From the NCBI GenBank assembly GCA_951640195.1, contig OX621170.1, positions 434,001 through 498,000 on the forward strand: DNA of 64,000 nucleotides. The letters run 5' to 3'. The notes under the pieces were generated by a model. It made no database searches and had not been told where the DNA came from. It saw nothing but the letters and a program-made list of their open reading frames with translations. Positions 12,092 through 22,647 of the stretch are shown here, piece after piece; position 1 is the stretch's first letter, and each line of letters begins with the position of its first letter. Position numbers and translations under genes: made by a program. This DNA comes from Porpolomopsis calyptriformis (taxonomy: Eukaryota > Basidiomycota > Agaricomycetes > Agaricales > Hygrophoraceae).

Positions 12092-14894
12092 TCACCCTCT
12101 CTTCAAATTCGCATCCGCGCGACGTTAGAACAGGCGTTGGAGATGTCTTGAACAATCTCGCAACAACCACCGAGGCGCATAACAGGGAGAGGTTGGGAGA
12201 TGGTATTGGTACCGTCGACGAATTTCCAGAGCGGACAAGGGAGAGACTAGTTGGTACATCCGGAGCATTTGACCTTGGTTGTCCAGCCGTAGAACAGTAG
12301 TTACAGCATTGACAGGACTGGACTCGTAGATCCATGCTCGATGAGCGGATGAAGGTAGGCGGGGGAGGAAGATGGAACCATCGAAATTGTGTTCGAGTAG
12401 TCGGTCAACTTCTGTTGGGTGGAGCGGGATGAGAACGTCGATGTTGTCATTGACCTTAGGCGGCTTGTAGTCCTCGCCAGTGGAGTCCGTGATCAGATCG
12501 TAAAGACATTCATCAATCCCGAAGAAGTCGTCCATGCGGATGACGCATAGTCGGAGTTGAGGAGCTGGTCGATCGGAGTGGAGAGTATGGAACTCATCAA
12601 CTAATTCCCGAGCATTCCTGATGTTTGATTCGGGTTCCCAGGTATTTTCCTCACTGGTGTAGCCTTCCCAGTGTACCAGGTATTGAAGTTTTCCTCATCG
12701 CAGACGAGAATCCAGAATTTCATCGACGACGTATTCGGAGTCATCTTCAAGGGAGATCAAGTCTGTAGGTGGAGCCACCAACCTTTTCGACGACCTTGAA
12801 GGGACCGAAGCGTTTGTTGTTGAGCTTCTTCATTGGTTGTTTGGTCTTGATGTTGGTGGCAGCCAACCATACTTTATCTCCTGGTGAATATTCTTGTGCA
12901 GTTCGGACATGCTTGTCGTGGGCAATCTTCATAGTCTCATTTGCTCTCTTGAGGGCAGACTCAGCCTCTTGGTGGACATTTTTCATTTGATCGGCAAACT
13001 GACTTGCAGATTCATTTTGGACTTCTCTTGCGGTGTCGTTTCCTTTCCAGGGGTTCTGGCTATAGTTGACATAGAAAGGAGTTTGTCATGTGGCTGTATG
13101 GACTGAGTTGTTGTATGAGAATTCAGCCAGTGCAAGCCATTCCTTCCAATTGTCCTGACGATGATTGACGAAAACCCGAAGGTACTGTTCGAGTGTCTGA
13201 TTCATTCATTCAGATTGACCATCAGTCTGGGGGTGGTAAGCTGTGGAAACATTCTGGGAAGTGCCCAGAAGGCAGAAGAGATCGGTCATATACTTGGAAA
13301 CGAATCGCGGATCGCGATCATGGATGATGCGTCAGGGGACACCGTGGTCTTGAATGACAATGATTTCGCTGTGGAGTGGGGTGTCCTTTGAGACGTAAGT
13401 CCGGTCCAAGAAGGTCTTGATGCCATCGTCTCGGGTTTTCCAATCGGTTTTGCATTTTTCTTGAAGGAGCATGACTTGTTTTTCGGAGTTTCGGTATGAA
13501 TTCCGAATACGAGAGTGGAAATTAGTGGGTTCAATCTCATGTTGAACCTGACGGAGATCTACAATAGGGTGGTCCAAGGCGGGAAAGAGATTAGATGGGA
13601 GTAAAATAACATCGTCGTTGTCATTCACCCCCCTCTCAAAACCCGGTTGTCTTGACAGGATATCGGCCTTGGAATTGGCCCTGCCGGCGACATGGTGGAG
13701 AGTGAAGTGATAGTCCTGAAGCTCCGTGAGCCACCTAGCCTGGCGCCTGTTCAGCTTCTGAGGCAACTTGAAATACTGGAGGTTGGCGTGATCCGTCCAA
13801 ACCTCAAAGATTTGCTTGGCTAACAGTAGCCATTTGCGGAACTCCTGGAGCGCAGTCATGATTGCGAGCAGCTCACGGTCGTAAATCTGGTAATTCTGTT
13901 CCGTGGGGGTAAAAGCCTTTGAGACGTAGGCGATGGGCTTCCAAACGTTGTCTTGTTTTTGTGATAATATAGCACCCAACGCATAGTCTGAAGCATCAGT
14001 TTCCACACGGAGTAAGTCGTCATCATTAGCGATGGAGAGAATGGGAGAAGTGGTAATGATTGTTTTCAGGGCGTCGAAAGCGTCCTGGCATTCAGTAGTC
14101 CAGTCGAAAGGAGTGTTTCCAGTTAACGTATTGAGAGGTCGAGCAATTCCGGCAAAGTGATGGATGAATCGATGATAAAAATTGCAGAATCCAAGGAAAG
14201 CTTGGATGTCTTGCTTGCATTCGGGGGTCGGTGTCACAACTGTAGTTGCAAGTCTTTTCGTCAATCACAAGGCAGGCCTTGGAGCTTAATAAGTCTAGTA
14301 GGATGTAGAAGAAAGTCCTGACGGGGACGTCCTCATAAAGGGTGATGATTCCTTCTGAGTTAAGTTTTACTTCTACAAAGAAGTTGTTCTGCAAGTTAAA
14401 TCCGTTGCGTGCCTCTGCTGAGAGTTTAGGGAATATAGGCATGAACGATTGGCTTAGTAGTTATGGGTTTATGTTTCTCTTTTCTTGTTCTGGTGGAAAA
14501 GAAGTCTGATGATTCTGATTGCATTCATGCTACTACAAGTAATCTCACAGGAGGACGAAGTGATGATCCGCTTCGCCCTCAGGGTTTATATAGTATTTCT
14601 AAAATAGGAGTCACTATGAGTCAGCTTCCGCAGTCACCCCATTTTCTATTGTTCACAGCCTCCGGTTTAAGGTTTGCCATTGTTCTTAGTCATACTGTGG
14701 AAGGCTGTGTTGTTTTGATGACTCAACTCTATTGGGCATAGCCTTCCGCAGTATCAGGCTGTGCTGTCTCATGACTGGTTCCTATTGTTCTTCTAGTCAT
14801 GAGATCGCCGCTGTTTCTATCTCTTGTCCGGCGTATCGGGTTTCTCTTCTTTGACTGAGGAACCTCCTTTTGGTCTTCCCTTTGTGTCTGAGCA

Positions 14895-14901
14895 TATAAA
14901 A
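14895..14901 (+). promoter_or_regulatory. TATA box of the inserted gene
   Basis: TATAAAA lies 50 bp upstream of the ATG at 14951. The spacing fits a short 5' leader. It is inside the 1.7-kb insert and on the same strand as its gene. Confidence 0.55.
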
Positions 14902-14950
14902 GGTGTGGGGTTGTATCCCTATGCTTCAGTTCAATCTTTGTCAATTCATC

Positions 14951-15786
14951 ATGACTCCCTCCCACCAAGGCCACTACGTCCAATTCTTCAAGCAGTCTAG
15001 AGTGGTGCACCGCACCGCTCCTGTCTTCCTCGATTGTGATTCGTTTCATTACTACCTTCAGCGCATCCCTTCCAACGCCGACCTCTGCTGGTCTTCCTTC
15101 TCCTGTTTTGCTTGCAGTGGCAAGCATAAGGTCAGAAAGTGTCCGTATGTTCGCTGGCCGATCCAGCATGTTTGTGGCTTAATGGAGGATCCGCTTGGTA
15201 TGTATTTTGTTTTGTCTTTATTAGTCCGTGTTTATTGATAATAGGCTTTTTCCCTTTTTAGCTTGGGATGATGACACCCCTCCCCCTACTTCCCAGCTCC
15301 CTTTGGAGGAGCAGGTCAATTGGGGGTCCGACAAGTGGGCTGACTCTCTTCCTTCCGTCAAGAAGGAGGCAGTTGACTGGGCTGCCAGTCCCCCTTTCTG
15401 TCCTTGGACGCCTGGTCCATTGAGTGTTTTGTCTAGTGGTAACGCTCTCAACTCTCTCGGTCTCTTCGTAGTTGCTGATTTCTTTGCCTTTTTTAGTTGA
15501 AGATTTGTCGTTGTCGTTGACTAACGTCAACGTCAAGATCGAGGAGGAAGAAGTTCCTCCCAGTTTGTTGTGGAGTCCCACCAACGATTGGTTGGGTGAG
15601 GAAGTGAGAAAGATAGCAATGGGTTTCGTCGAAGGGAAGGCTGCCGAGTTGCAGGCCTCCGGTGGTGACACCAATGGGGCAATTTACTGGGGTAATAAGT
15701 TGGCCACATTAGATGGTCAAGTAGTCTCGAGTTTCGTAGAGTTCTTGAGGGACAGTATGGTGCAAGAGATTGCCAAGACAGACTAG
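14951..15786 (+). CDS. Intact three-exon gene of unknown function inside the 1.7-kb insert (237 aa)
   Basis: Exons 14951-15197, 15262-15438 and 15497-15786 (TAG) join in phase through introns with good polypyrimidine tracts (CCCTTTTTAG, CCTTTTTTAG). The 714-nt CDS has no premature stop, unlike every neighbouring TE gene. The first exon encodes a Cys/His cluster (CFACSGKHKVRKCPYVRW...HVC) that could bind zinc. The middle is acidic and proline-rich (AWDDDTPPPTSQ) and the C-terminus looks helical and acidic (VKIEEEEVPPS, SFVEFLRDSM). I do not recognise the family. It may be a structural or regulatory protein of the insertion element, or a captured host gene. Introns argue against it being copied through a spliced sense transcript. 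Confidence 0.55.
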
Positions 15787-15843
15787 TTTAGATAGTTAGT
15801 CGGACATGGACTCCCCCTCTTTGTACAAATAGTTTCTGCTGCC

Positions 15844-15849
15844 AATAAA
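15844..15849 (+). terminator. AATAAA polyadenylation signal of the inserted gene
   Basis: AATAAA occurs 58 bp after the TAG stop of the three-exon gene, in a position typical for 3'-end formation. It could also serve as the R-region signal if the insert is a long LTR. Confidence 0.4.
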
Positions 15850-17766
15850 GACAGCCCCCTTTCCAAAGAGAACAGGCAAAGAAAAGAAAAGAACGAAGAA
15901 AAGAGAAGAATTTCAAGAGAGTGAACGCCAATTTCATGACAGTCGGCCAGTCAGTGATCCCTTGGACCTTGACAGGGTCCATCTTGACGTGGCCTTCTGA
16001 TACGATGACACTGAGGTATTCCACTTGGCATTGATCGAAGTCGCACTTCTCTGGCTTGAGGTAGAGTTTATGTTTGCGAAGTGTGGTCATAACTTCGTAA
16101 ACATGCTGGTGGTGCGTTTTGAGATCCTTGTCGAAGATGAGGATGTCGTCTATATAGACCAAGACGTGTCCTTCAATGATTTGGACATGGAAGATGTTGT
16201 TCATCATGTTTTGGAATGTCGCGGGCAAATTGGTGAGACCGAAGAACATGACAAGGGGTTCGAATAGGCCGTGGTTGGTTCGGAATGCAGCCTTGTGTTC
16301 GTCTCCTTCCTTGATCCTCACATTATTGTATCCCCATCAAATGTCCAGCTTAGTAAAATAGCGAGCGTTCTGTAGGGTATCAATCAGTTCGTTGATCAAA
16401 GGGAGGGGATATCTGTTCTTGACAGTCATATCATTGAGCTTTCTGTAGTCCTGGATAGGGCGCAGTCGACCATCTTTCTTCTTAATGAAGAAGAACGGGG
16501 AGGCAATGGGGGAAATTGATTTTCGAATTCGTCCAGTGCGAAGGTTCTCTTCTAAGAACTCATCCAATTGAGCACGTTCGTCCATGGAGAGTGGGTAAAC
16601 CTTGCAGTCAAGCTTCTCTTCGGTTCCGGGGAGAAGTTCGATTGCGTGGTCCCAGGGACGACTTGGGGGGAGTTCATCAAAGTCTTCCTTGGTGAAGACG
16701 TCTTGGAATTCATGGAGGTATTCGGGGACAATTTCTTTCCAGGTGTGGTCCTTCTTCTGGGCTTCCCAAGCCTTGATTGCGAGATCCTGTGACTTTGTTC
16801 CCATTAAACGAATCTGGATGGCGGGGTTAAAATCAACCATGAGTAGTTGATCGCCATCCTCAAGAGTGAGTTCGTTGGTGTTGACGGAGTCAGGGAGGGG
16901 AGAAGGATGACAGTCCGGGGGGCATCGATCGAGAACAAGGGAGTTAGCCTTCCAATCAATGGAGGGGTTGTGAATCTTCAACCAGTCATGACCAAGGAAA
17001 ATTTGGGATTTGCTGAGGTTCGTGATACCAAAGTTAATCCGTTCGATGTGGGTGCTGACCTTGAGCTCAAGTGCAACCATTTCGGAGATGGGTCCCTCTG
17101 AATTGGGTTGTCCATTGGCATTGTGTACCGGAATGGGTCGAGCGAGTTTGGTGGTGTGAAGGTCGTTTTCGCGAACATACTTGATGTCAATGCACGAACC
17201 TTCGCAGCCACTGTCGACAAGAGCAGTTGCGATATGTTCGGCACGATTGTCCAAGGTAGTGATGATAGTCTTGAGGGTCAATTGATTCCTGGAGCCTAAG
17301 CCTCGAACGAATACGTGGGGTTCTTTGAGTTCGTTGAGGGCTCGAATGGCATTCTCTGTTGAGAGGGCATTGATCTGATTGATCGTGGTCTGAGTCATTT
17401 CTAGCGATTGGGCAGGGTGAGACCATTTTGAAAGAATTGGGATTGTGAAATTAGCCTGTTCTTTGATAGCGTTAATGATTTCTAAGGGGGAAGAAAGAGA
17501 GTCGATGTCGATTGAATCAACAGAAAGGAGAGATGATGATTCGGGAATGGGGGAGTCGAGGAATTCGGGGCACTCAGTGCTTTCATCTGGCATAGACAGT
17601 GGGGGACGAATTTCATTGACGGGCTTGTTGGTATCTAATATTGTACATGCCATCGTACTAGTACAAAGAATGGAAAGGGGGGAAGAGGTAACAAATGGGG
17701 TGTCCAATACTGTCTGTTCACAATGCCAGAGTAGGCATGATTCCGTCGAATAGAGTGAGCGCATCT

Positions 17767-18696
17767 CTATCGACTGTCGCCAAAATCCTGTTCGTCGTTG
17801 TCGGGGGCGGGCTCGGTGGAGTTGTGTTCCTCTGCGGAAAGGAAGTTCATCAACTCGGTGATCTCATCAACAGTCAGTTCGTGCTGGAGGGCGCGAACAT
17901 TGACCTTCTTGAGTTCTTGCAGGCATTCCCGACGGAAATGTCCAGTTTGACCACAGTTGTAGCACCTGTTGGTTTGGCGCGTTTTGCTCAGGTCCATCGG
18001 CAGACCCTGTCCTCTGTGGATGGTGCCAGATGGCACTTGCTTGTCCTGGGGAAGAGGGGCGTGGAATCGTGGAGTGGAGGGACGAAAGGCTGGGCGAGAA
18101 GGAGGGGCAGATGGACATTGGCGGTGTTCTTGATCATGGAAACGCTCTAGTAGTTGTCCAATAGCCACAACCTTGTCGTGGTACTTAGGGTATGTGGTGG
18201 GGAGCAGAGGCGACATGTAAATTTGACGAATAATGCCTTGGTTGACATTTTTCTCGAGGATCCGGATGCATTCTTTATCCTGGCCGACGAGGCCAGCTTG
18301 GCGGAACAAGAGTTCCAACTTGACGAAATAGTCTATGATACCTAAACGTCCTTGCGAAAAGTGTTTGACTTCCTCACGGGCGCGTTGCTCCGTAGCATGA
18401 TCGGTGAAAACAATATTCAGAACATCTATGAAATCCTTCCAGGGGCCGAGGGGGAGGAGGTTGCCGGTGACAGGGTCCGTTCGGCCAAAGAAGGCATCCA
18501 CGTATTGCTGGGCCCATTTGGCGGCGATGCCTTCCTTCATGTACGACAAGGTGACAAGAATCATCTTCTTGGGGTCCGTGACTTCGCTGCCGCGAAGGAA
18601 GATGATGACCTGGCGGAACCAGTTCTTGTACAGTTTTTTGTCGCCATTGAAGACGTTGGGCTGAGCGAGTTTGATTGTCTTCGAGACGGAAGCCAT
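17767..18696 (-). CDS. gag: Gag of element A (309 aa)
   Basis: The open frame from ATG (18696) encodes a retrotransposon Gag: capsid-like helical region with YMKEGIAAKWAQQYVDAF and EQRAREEVKHFSQGRLGIIDYF, then a proline-rich stretch and one zinc knuckle CYNCGQTGHFRREC (CCHC, near residues 243-256). Gag assembles the virus-like particle and the knuckle binds the RNA. The frame is intact. Proline/serine-rich open stretches upstream (18795-18992, 19211-19642) may be an N-terminal extension in a shifted frame, so the true start is uncertain. Pol follows 2 nt after its stop. Confidence 0.88.
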   Translation of the reverse strand: MASVSKTIKLAQPNVFNGDKKLYKNWFRQVIIFLRGSEVTDPKKMILVTLSYMKEGIAAKWAQQYVDAFFGRTDPVTGNLLPLGPWKDFIDVLNIVFTDHATEQRAREEVKHFSQGRLGIIDYFVKLELLFRQAGLVGQDKECIRILEKNVNQGIIRQIYMSPLLPTTYPKYHDKVVAIGQLLERFHDQEHRQCPSAPPSRPAFRPSTPRFHAPLPQDKQVPSGTIHRGQGLPMDLSKTRQTNRCYNCGQTGHFRRECLQELKKVNVRALQHELTVDEITELMNFLSAEEHNSTEPAPDNDEQDFGDSR

Positions 18697-19839
18697 GGGA
18701 GCTGTTGGTTGCGTGGGGGGAAGTGGGTTTGGGTTCGAAGGCGGTGGGGAGACGAAGAAGGGGAAGGAGCCGGGGAGAAATGAGGGGAAGGATTCTATTC
18801 AGGGGAGGGAGAGGACTCCTTTGGTGGAGGAGAGTCTTTCGGTTTCCGGGGGGTTTCCGGAAGTGGTTGTTGCGGGGTGGCGGAGGTGGTTGCCTTCGAG
18901 GGAGAAGGAGAAGACGACGAGCGAGATAGGGGTTGGGGTGGTGTTCGGAGAAAACGGGGACGTCCAAACACGTAGGGCGAGGATGTATCCATGGGTCGCG
19001 GAGGAGGGGCAGGGAGAGTGGTAGGTCCGAGAATGGAGAAGACGGAAGGAGTCGAGGGGTCGAGGATCTGAGACGATAAGGGTGAGAATACCCCTTCAGA
19101 TGTGTCGACTGCGTCCTGGAATTCTAATTCGTCATCTGTGAGCCCGTAGCTTGGTCGATGGGAACCTGCACAGGGAGGTGTGGTTGCAGGTTATCTCAGA
19201 CGTGGATCTCTCAGATACGAGAAGATCCGCGACGGTAGAAAACACGGATAGAAGAGGCGAGAAAGTTGGCAACGAGAGCCGGGGAACGATAAACTCTGAT
19301 TTGAACACGATTGAACGTTCGCGGTTCAATTTCGACAAAGGGGTCTAATCCGTCATCTGAAGAATCCGGGGGAGACGGGGCGGTATAATACGAGTCCAAA
19401 GAGAAAGAAGAACGAGACAAGGCGGGGGAAAGGTTAGTGGAAACGGGAGGGGTGATATCGAAGGCGAGGTGGGAAAACTCGAGCGCAAGAGCTTCGAGTT
19501 GTTCTCGTTCGATGTCTAAGGCATCGATGGCCTGCTGCTCCAAGTAGCTAATAAGCTGACTGGACGAGGCCTGAGGGGATTGGTGTGGTGGGGAATAGGA
19601 CAGGGGCGGAGTGGAAGAAGAACGATCCAGGGTGGTGATCACTCTTGATACCGTGCGAGGGTGTGCCTAAGCGTCTCTTGTGGTTCTCAAGGCGAGAGAG
19701 GATGGGTCGGTCGTGGGAGCCTGGTTGGGATTCTGGGGAGGCAACAGCAACGGTGTTGTCTGGTAACCCAAAACAATGCGATCGGTGTCAGACGAATCTT
19801 GACCAGTGACTCTTGCAGAGAAAAGCAAGGTGAGTGGAG

Positions 19840-19852
19840 AGATTTGTTCTTC
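19840..19852 (-). other. Primer-binding site of element A, complementary to its own R region
   Basis: Read on the minus strand right after the 5' LTR, the sequence is GAAGAACAAATCT. Twelve of these bases are the complement of AGATTTGTTCTT in the LTR (19934-19945), which lies about 30 nt downstream of a TATA-like ATATAAGTAG. This is the layout of Tf1-type self-priming rather than a tRNA-primed site (no TGG at the LTR edge). Confidence 0.6.
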
Positions 19853-20226
19853 TGTTATGTCGGCAGTCGAAACTCAGGTCACTAGACGTGAAGCACGAAG
19901 AGCCCAGCGCATAAGCTGGGGGTGACAACGTTAAAGAACAAATCTAAGGAAGATACAAGCGTTCTGTGCACTACTTATATCTACCTGGGCCTGGGCCATG
20001 ATTGTGATAACCACGGCGACGATCCATGGAACGGCTGACTAATGCGCAGCACTGTATGGCTTGGCGCAGCTACTGTGGAGCATGTCTTCACCAGCCAATG
20101 GCATTATCGCCTCTAATCTATGAGGAGATAGGATAAAAGATTAGATAAGGAGAGATAAGATAAGATAAGATTAGATAAGACGAAAAAGGAAAGTTGTTGG
20201 GGCGACAAAATGAAGTGACCATAACA
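19853..20226 (-). repeat. 5' LTR of element A
   Basis: This 374-bp copy starts TGTTATGTCGG and ends CCATAACA on the plus strand. The complementary ends TGTTATG/CATAACA are intact here. The right target duplication AGACT follows at 20227-20231. Confidence 0.93.
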
Positions 20227-20593
20227 AGACTTGCGGGAAGGATACAAGTATGAAAATAGAATTATATTCACATTACATGGCCTTTTACCACTAACAGGTC
20301 ATGCATGACTTTAGCACTTTTGCTGATGACTAATGTAGGAACAAGTTATCAAACATTTATGCTGTAATTATAAAGCTTCACTTCTAATATAAGCTTTAAC
20401 AAGCTAACAACAAATAGAAGTGGTAGGAGGGATTGGCTGAACATTATACCCAATAAGGTACCTGTTTGTATTAGCTCCCAACAACACATTGACATCTTGA
20501 ATGGAGGAGAGATGTGGAAGATTATTCTGTTGGGGGATTATTATATTAGAGGTTGTTCATATAGAGTAAACATACATACTAGTGGTGTAGTAG
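20227..20593. other. AT-rich spacer, no gene
   Basis: Nothing coding is recognised. A fragment GACTTTAGCACTTTTGCTGAT near 20310 is the reverse complement of ATCAGCAAAAGTGCTAAAGTC near 2943, extending the inverted similarity between this zone and the 2.9-kb region. The final bases AGTAG (20589-20593) are a target duplication. Confidence 0.4.
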
Positions 20594-20952
20594 TGTTATT
20601 TTGGCAGTTGGTACTCAGGTTGCTTGGGTGTAAGTCACAAAGAAGCTAGCACATAAACTAGCAGTGACAACATTGAAGATCAAGACTGGGGTATGTACAA
20701 GCATTCTGTACTCTACTTATACTCTACCCAGACCTAGACTGTGATTGTGATATCTTCAGCGACGATCCATGGAATAGCTGACCAATGTGCAGCCTTGCGC
20801 AGCTACTGCGCAGCATGTCTTCATCAGCCAATAGCATTATTGCCTCTAATCTAGGAGGATATAAATAGAAAGATTAGATGAAGAAAGATAAGATAAGATA
20901 AAACCGAAGATAAGGAAGGTGGTTAAGACAACAAAATGAAGTGGCTGTAACA
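20594..20952 (-). mobile_element. Diverged solo LTR of family A (359 bp)
   Basis: It aligns along its whole length with the LTRs of element A (TGTTATTTTGGCAGTTGG start, GGCTGTAACA end) and is flanked by a perfect 5-bp repeat AGTAG (20589-20593, 20953-20957). Many differences from the A LTRs are CG in A and TG or CA here, so it is an older, CpG-depleted copy left by LTR-LTR recombination. Confidence 0.85.
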
Positions 20953-20957
20953 AGTAG

Positions 20958-22640
20958 GATCAGTTCTATCAGTCAAGGGGACAATAATATACTCAATAAT
21001 TAAACCATCTCCTCTTATAGCATTAGTTAACTTAGAAGTAGGTGTATAAGGAATGTAAACAAATTTATAATAACAATATCTACTTCCATTTGATTGAGCC
21101 TTTACTCTATATTGTTGAGTTGCTCTTGCACAAGTGCAAACTAGGGTGGTGCTATGTCTGAAATACAAAATTTACAGTAAGATGTTAATTTTAGAATTTT
21201 ACACACTTGGGCTAATAGTAGTAGCTGAAAGGGTGTGGGTTAGGGAATACTCATCCCCATTCAGACCCCTGATAGACATGATAGATAGGAGGTTAGCCCA
21301 ACCTAACCTAACTAAGCTGATATAATAGAGTGTAAATTGATTTAATCACACCTGCTTATTAGGACTAGCTTGGTGTGTTTCATCACCCTATATAAATTTA
21401 TCTAAGTTAGTAGATTGTGTAGATAGGTTAGAAAGGTAGTCAATAGATCCTAGAGCTATTGTAGGAGTTAGAATAGTATTCATTAGTAAAACCTAAAAAT
21501 ACTTAAGGTACTTGATATTACTTGACACTTCTAAAATCTACTTGATACACTTAGTTAAGTTAAGTTAATTCAAGTAATATCAAGTAAATTAAGATATAAT
21601 TAAGAATATTAAGATATTAAGAGAAAACATTTTACTTATTATACTTTTACCTTATTAACTTGAAACTACTTGAAGTGCTTGAAGCTACTTGAAGTACTTG
21701 ATAAAGTTACTTTAAATACTTCAAGTACTTAAAGCTACTTAAGGCTACTTAGAGCTACTTAAAGTACTTAAAACTGCTTGAAATTACTTAAAGTTACCTA
21801 AAATTATTTTATCTATATAGAATTCTCCAAGTTTTTCAAGTATAAATGAAGTAGTTTCAAGTGCTTCAAGCATTTAAGTAACTTTATTAAGTATTTAAGT
21901 ACTTTATCAAATACTTCAAGTGCTTCAAGTGTATTAAGTAACTTAGACTAAAAATGTAAAATTTACTAAAACTTATATATATTTATAGAGAACCTATATT
22001 ATTTTTATATAGGAGTAAATAGTCTAGTAGTTAATATATATAAACTTTGTATTTTATTTAAGAGTGTGAGAGTTCAAATCTAGTTTAGTCCAATATTATT
22101 AATTATTAATTATTAGGACTTAAGCTTATTTGGGTCTCAAGGCCTAACTAAGAACAAAGTTGCTAATTGAGATAAAGAGTGGATTAAGCATAAAGTTATT
22201 ACAATACCAAGTTTAGGTATATAGATAAGCAAGTTAAAAAGTATAGATATAGGGGTGAGCCACTAGTCTTATATAATAATAGATAATTAGGGGTAGTCAT
22301 GTGTATATAACTAAATCAGAATAGTTAGAGTGATCAGGCCTAAGACATGTATAAGACATAGTAAGCTGTTATAAGTTTAAAACATAGTGAGTCATTATGA
22401 AGATAAGTCTAAGATATAGTAAGTTATTATAAGACAGATAGGTCTAAGATGTGGTAAGACAGATAAGTCCTAGTAAGGGAAAAGAGTAAAAGTGGATAGA
22501 AATAGTAATTCTGATATTATCTCTAGCCAAAACAAAGCTTTATCCTTGAAGCTTGCACAAGTTATTAACAGGGGTATTGGATTTCATATCCTAAAATAAT
22601 ATTGTAAGTGTGTTTAATAAGTTCTAAGTCCTCCTCTTAT
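20958..22640. other. AT-rich, low-complexity zone without a recognisable gene
   Basis: Base composition is strongly AT-biased. Degenerate repeats of AAGACATAGTAAG and TTATAAGAC type appear at about 22320-22460. An open stretch on the minus strand (20923-21168, RYCYYKFVYIPYTP) has no recognised similarity and overlaps the solo LTR. The zone looks like decayed transposon DNA. Confidence 0.4.
21487..21960. repeat. ACTTGA/AAGTACTT low-complexity repeat block
   Basis: The block is made of alternating CTACTTGAAG, TACTTGA and TTAAGTA words in both orientations (for example CTTGAAGCTACTTGAAGTAC), so it is internally semi-palindromic. Its left part (21487-21590) is the inverted copy of 2858-2945. Confidence 0.65.
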
Positions 22641-22647
22641 CTGATAT

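Larger units (their letters stand above)
14232..15941 (+). mobile_element. 1.7-kb insertion in the RT of element A carrying its own gene
   Basis: It starts TGTCACAACTG and ends TTTCATGACA, with a perfect 5-bp duplication GTCGG (14227-14231 and 15942-15946). Removing it rejoins the RT reading from GITDWP to PECKQDIQAFLG. No second internal LTR was found, so it is either one very long solo LTR, a non-autonomous LTR-like element or another class with TGTCA/TGACA ends. It contains a TATA box, a three-exon gene and an AATAAA signal, all on the plus strand, opposite to element A. Confidence 0.75.
12125..17764 (-). pseudogene. pol: Pol of element A: protease, RT, RNase H, integrase remnant, chromodomain
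   Basis: The ATG (17762-17764) lies 2 nt after the gag stop TAG (17767-17769), suggesting termination-reinitiation. Protease has ALVDSGC, near residue 185. RT reads through FFFIKKKDGRLRPIQDYRKLN to a TGA at about 16334-16336 replacing Arg in KLDI-x-WGY, then YIDDIL and VEYL near 16000-16170. An insertion interrupts it at 14232-15941. RNase H has ETDASDYALG. The integrase lacks its zinc finger and first catalytic Asp: sequence jumps from DTPLHSEI to the region before IIHDRDPRF, with a stop in between (about 13330). YHPQTDGQSE, the GPF module and a chromodomain (YLVHWEGYTSEENTWEP) follow. The C-terminal ORF 12125-12535 extends beyond the chromodomain. Confidence 0.85.
11713..20226 (-). mobile_element. 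Ty3/gypsy chromovirus A, 8.5 kb, minus strand
   Basis: It is bounded by two LTRs of 379 and 374 bp with TGTTA...TAACA ends and a perfect 5-bp target duplication AGACT (11708-11712, 20227-20231). Gag, protease, reverse transcriptase, RNase H, integrase remnant and chromodomain follow in order on the minus strand. The LTRs differ by about four transitions plus one 5-nt GATAA repeat unit, so this is the least diverged complete element in the window. It is nevertheless dead: stops in RT and integrase, loss of the integrase N-terminal half, and a 1.7-kb insertion (14232-15941). Confidence 0.93.

Noticed and set aside
14729..15169. 146-codon open frame antisense to the insert's three-exon gene
   Set aside because: The plus-strand reading has a TATA box, good introns, a Cys/His cluster and AATAAA; the antisense frame has no supporting signal.
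20923..21168. 81-codon minus-strand open stretch with a mitochondrial-like appearance
   Set aside because: It overlaps the solo LTR edge, lies in AT-rich decayed DNA and matches no mitochondrial protein I can name.
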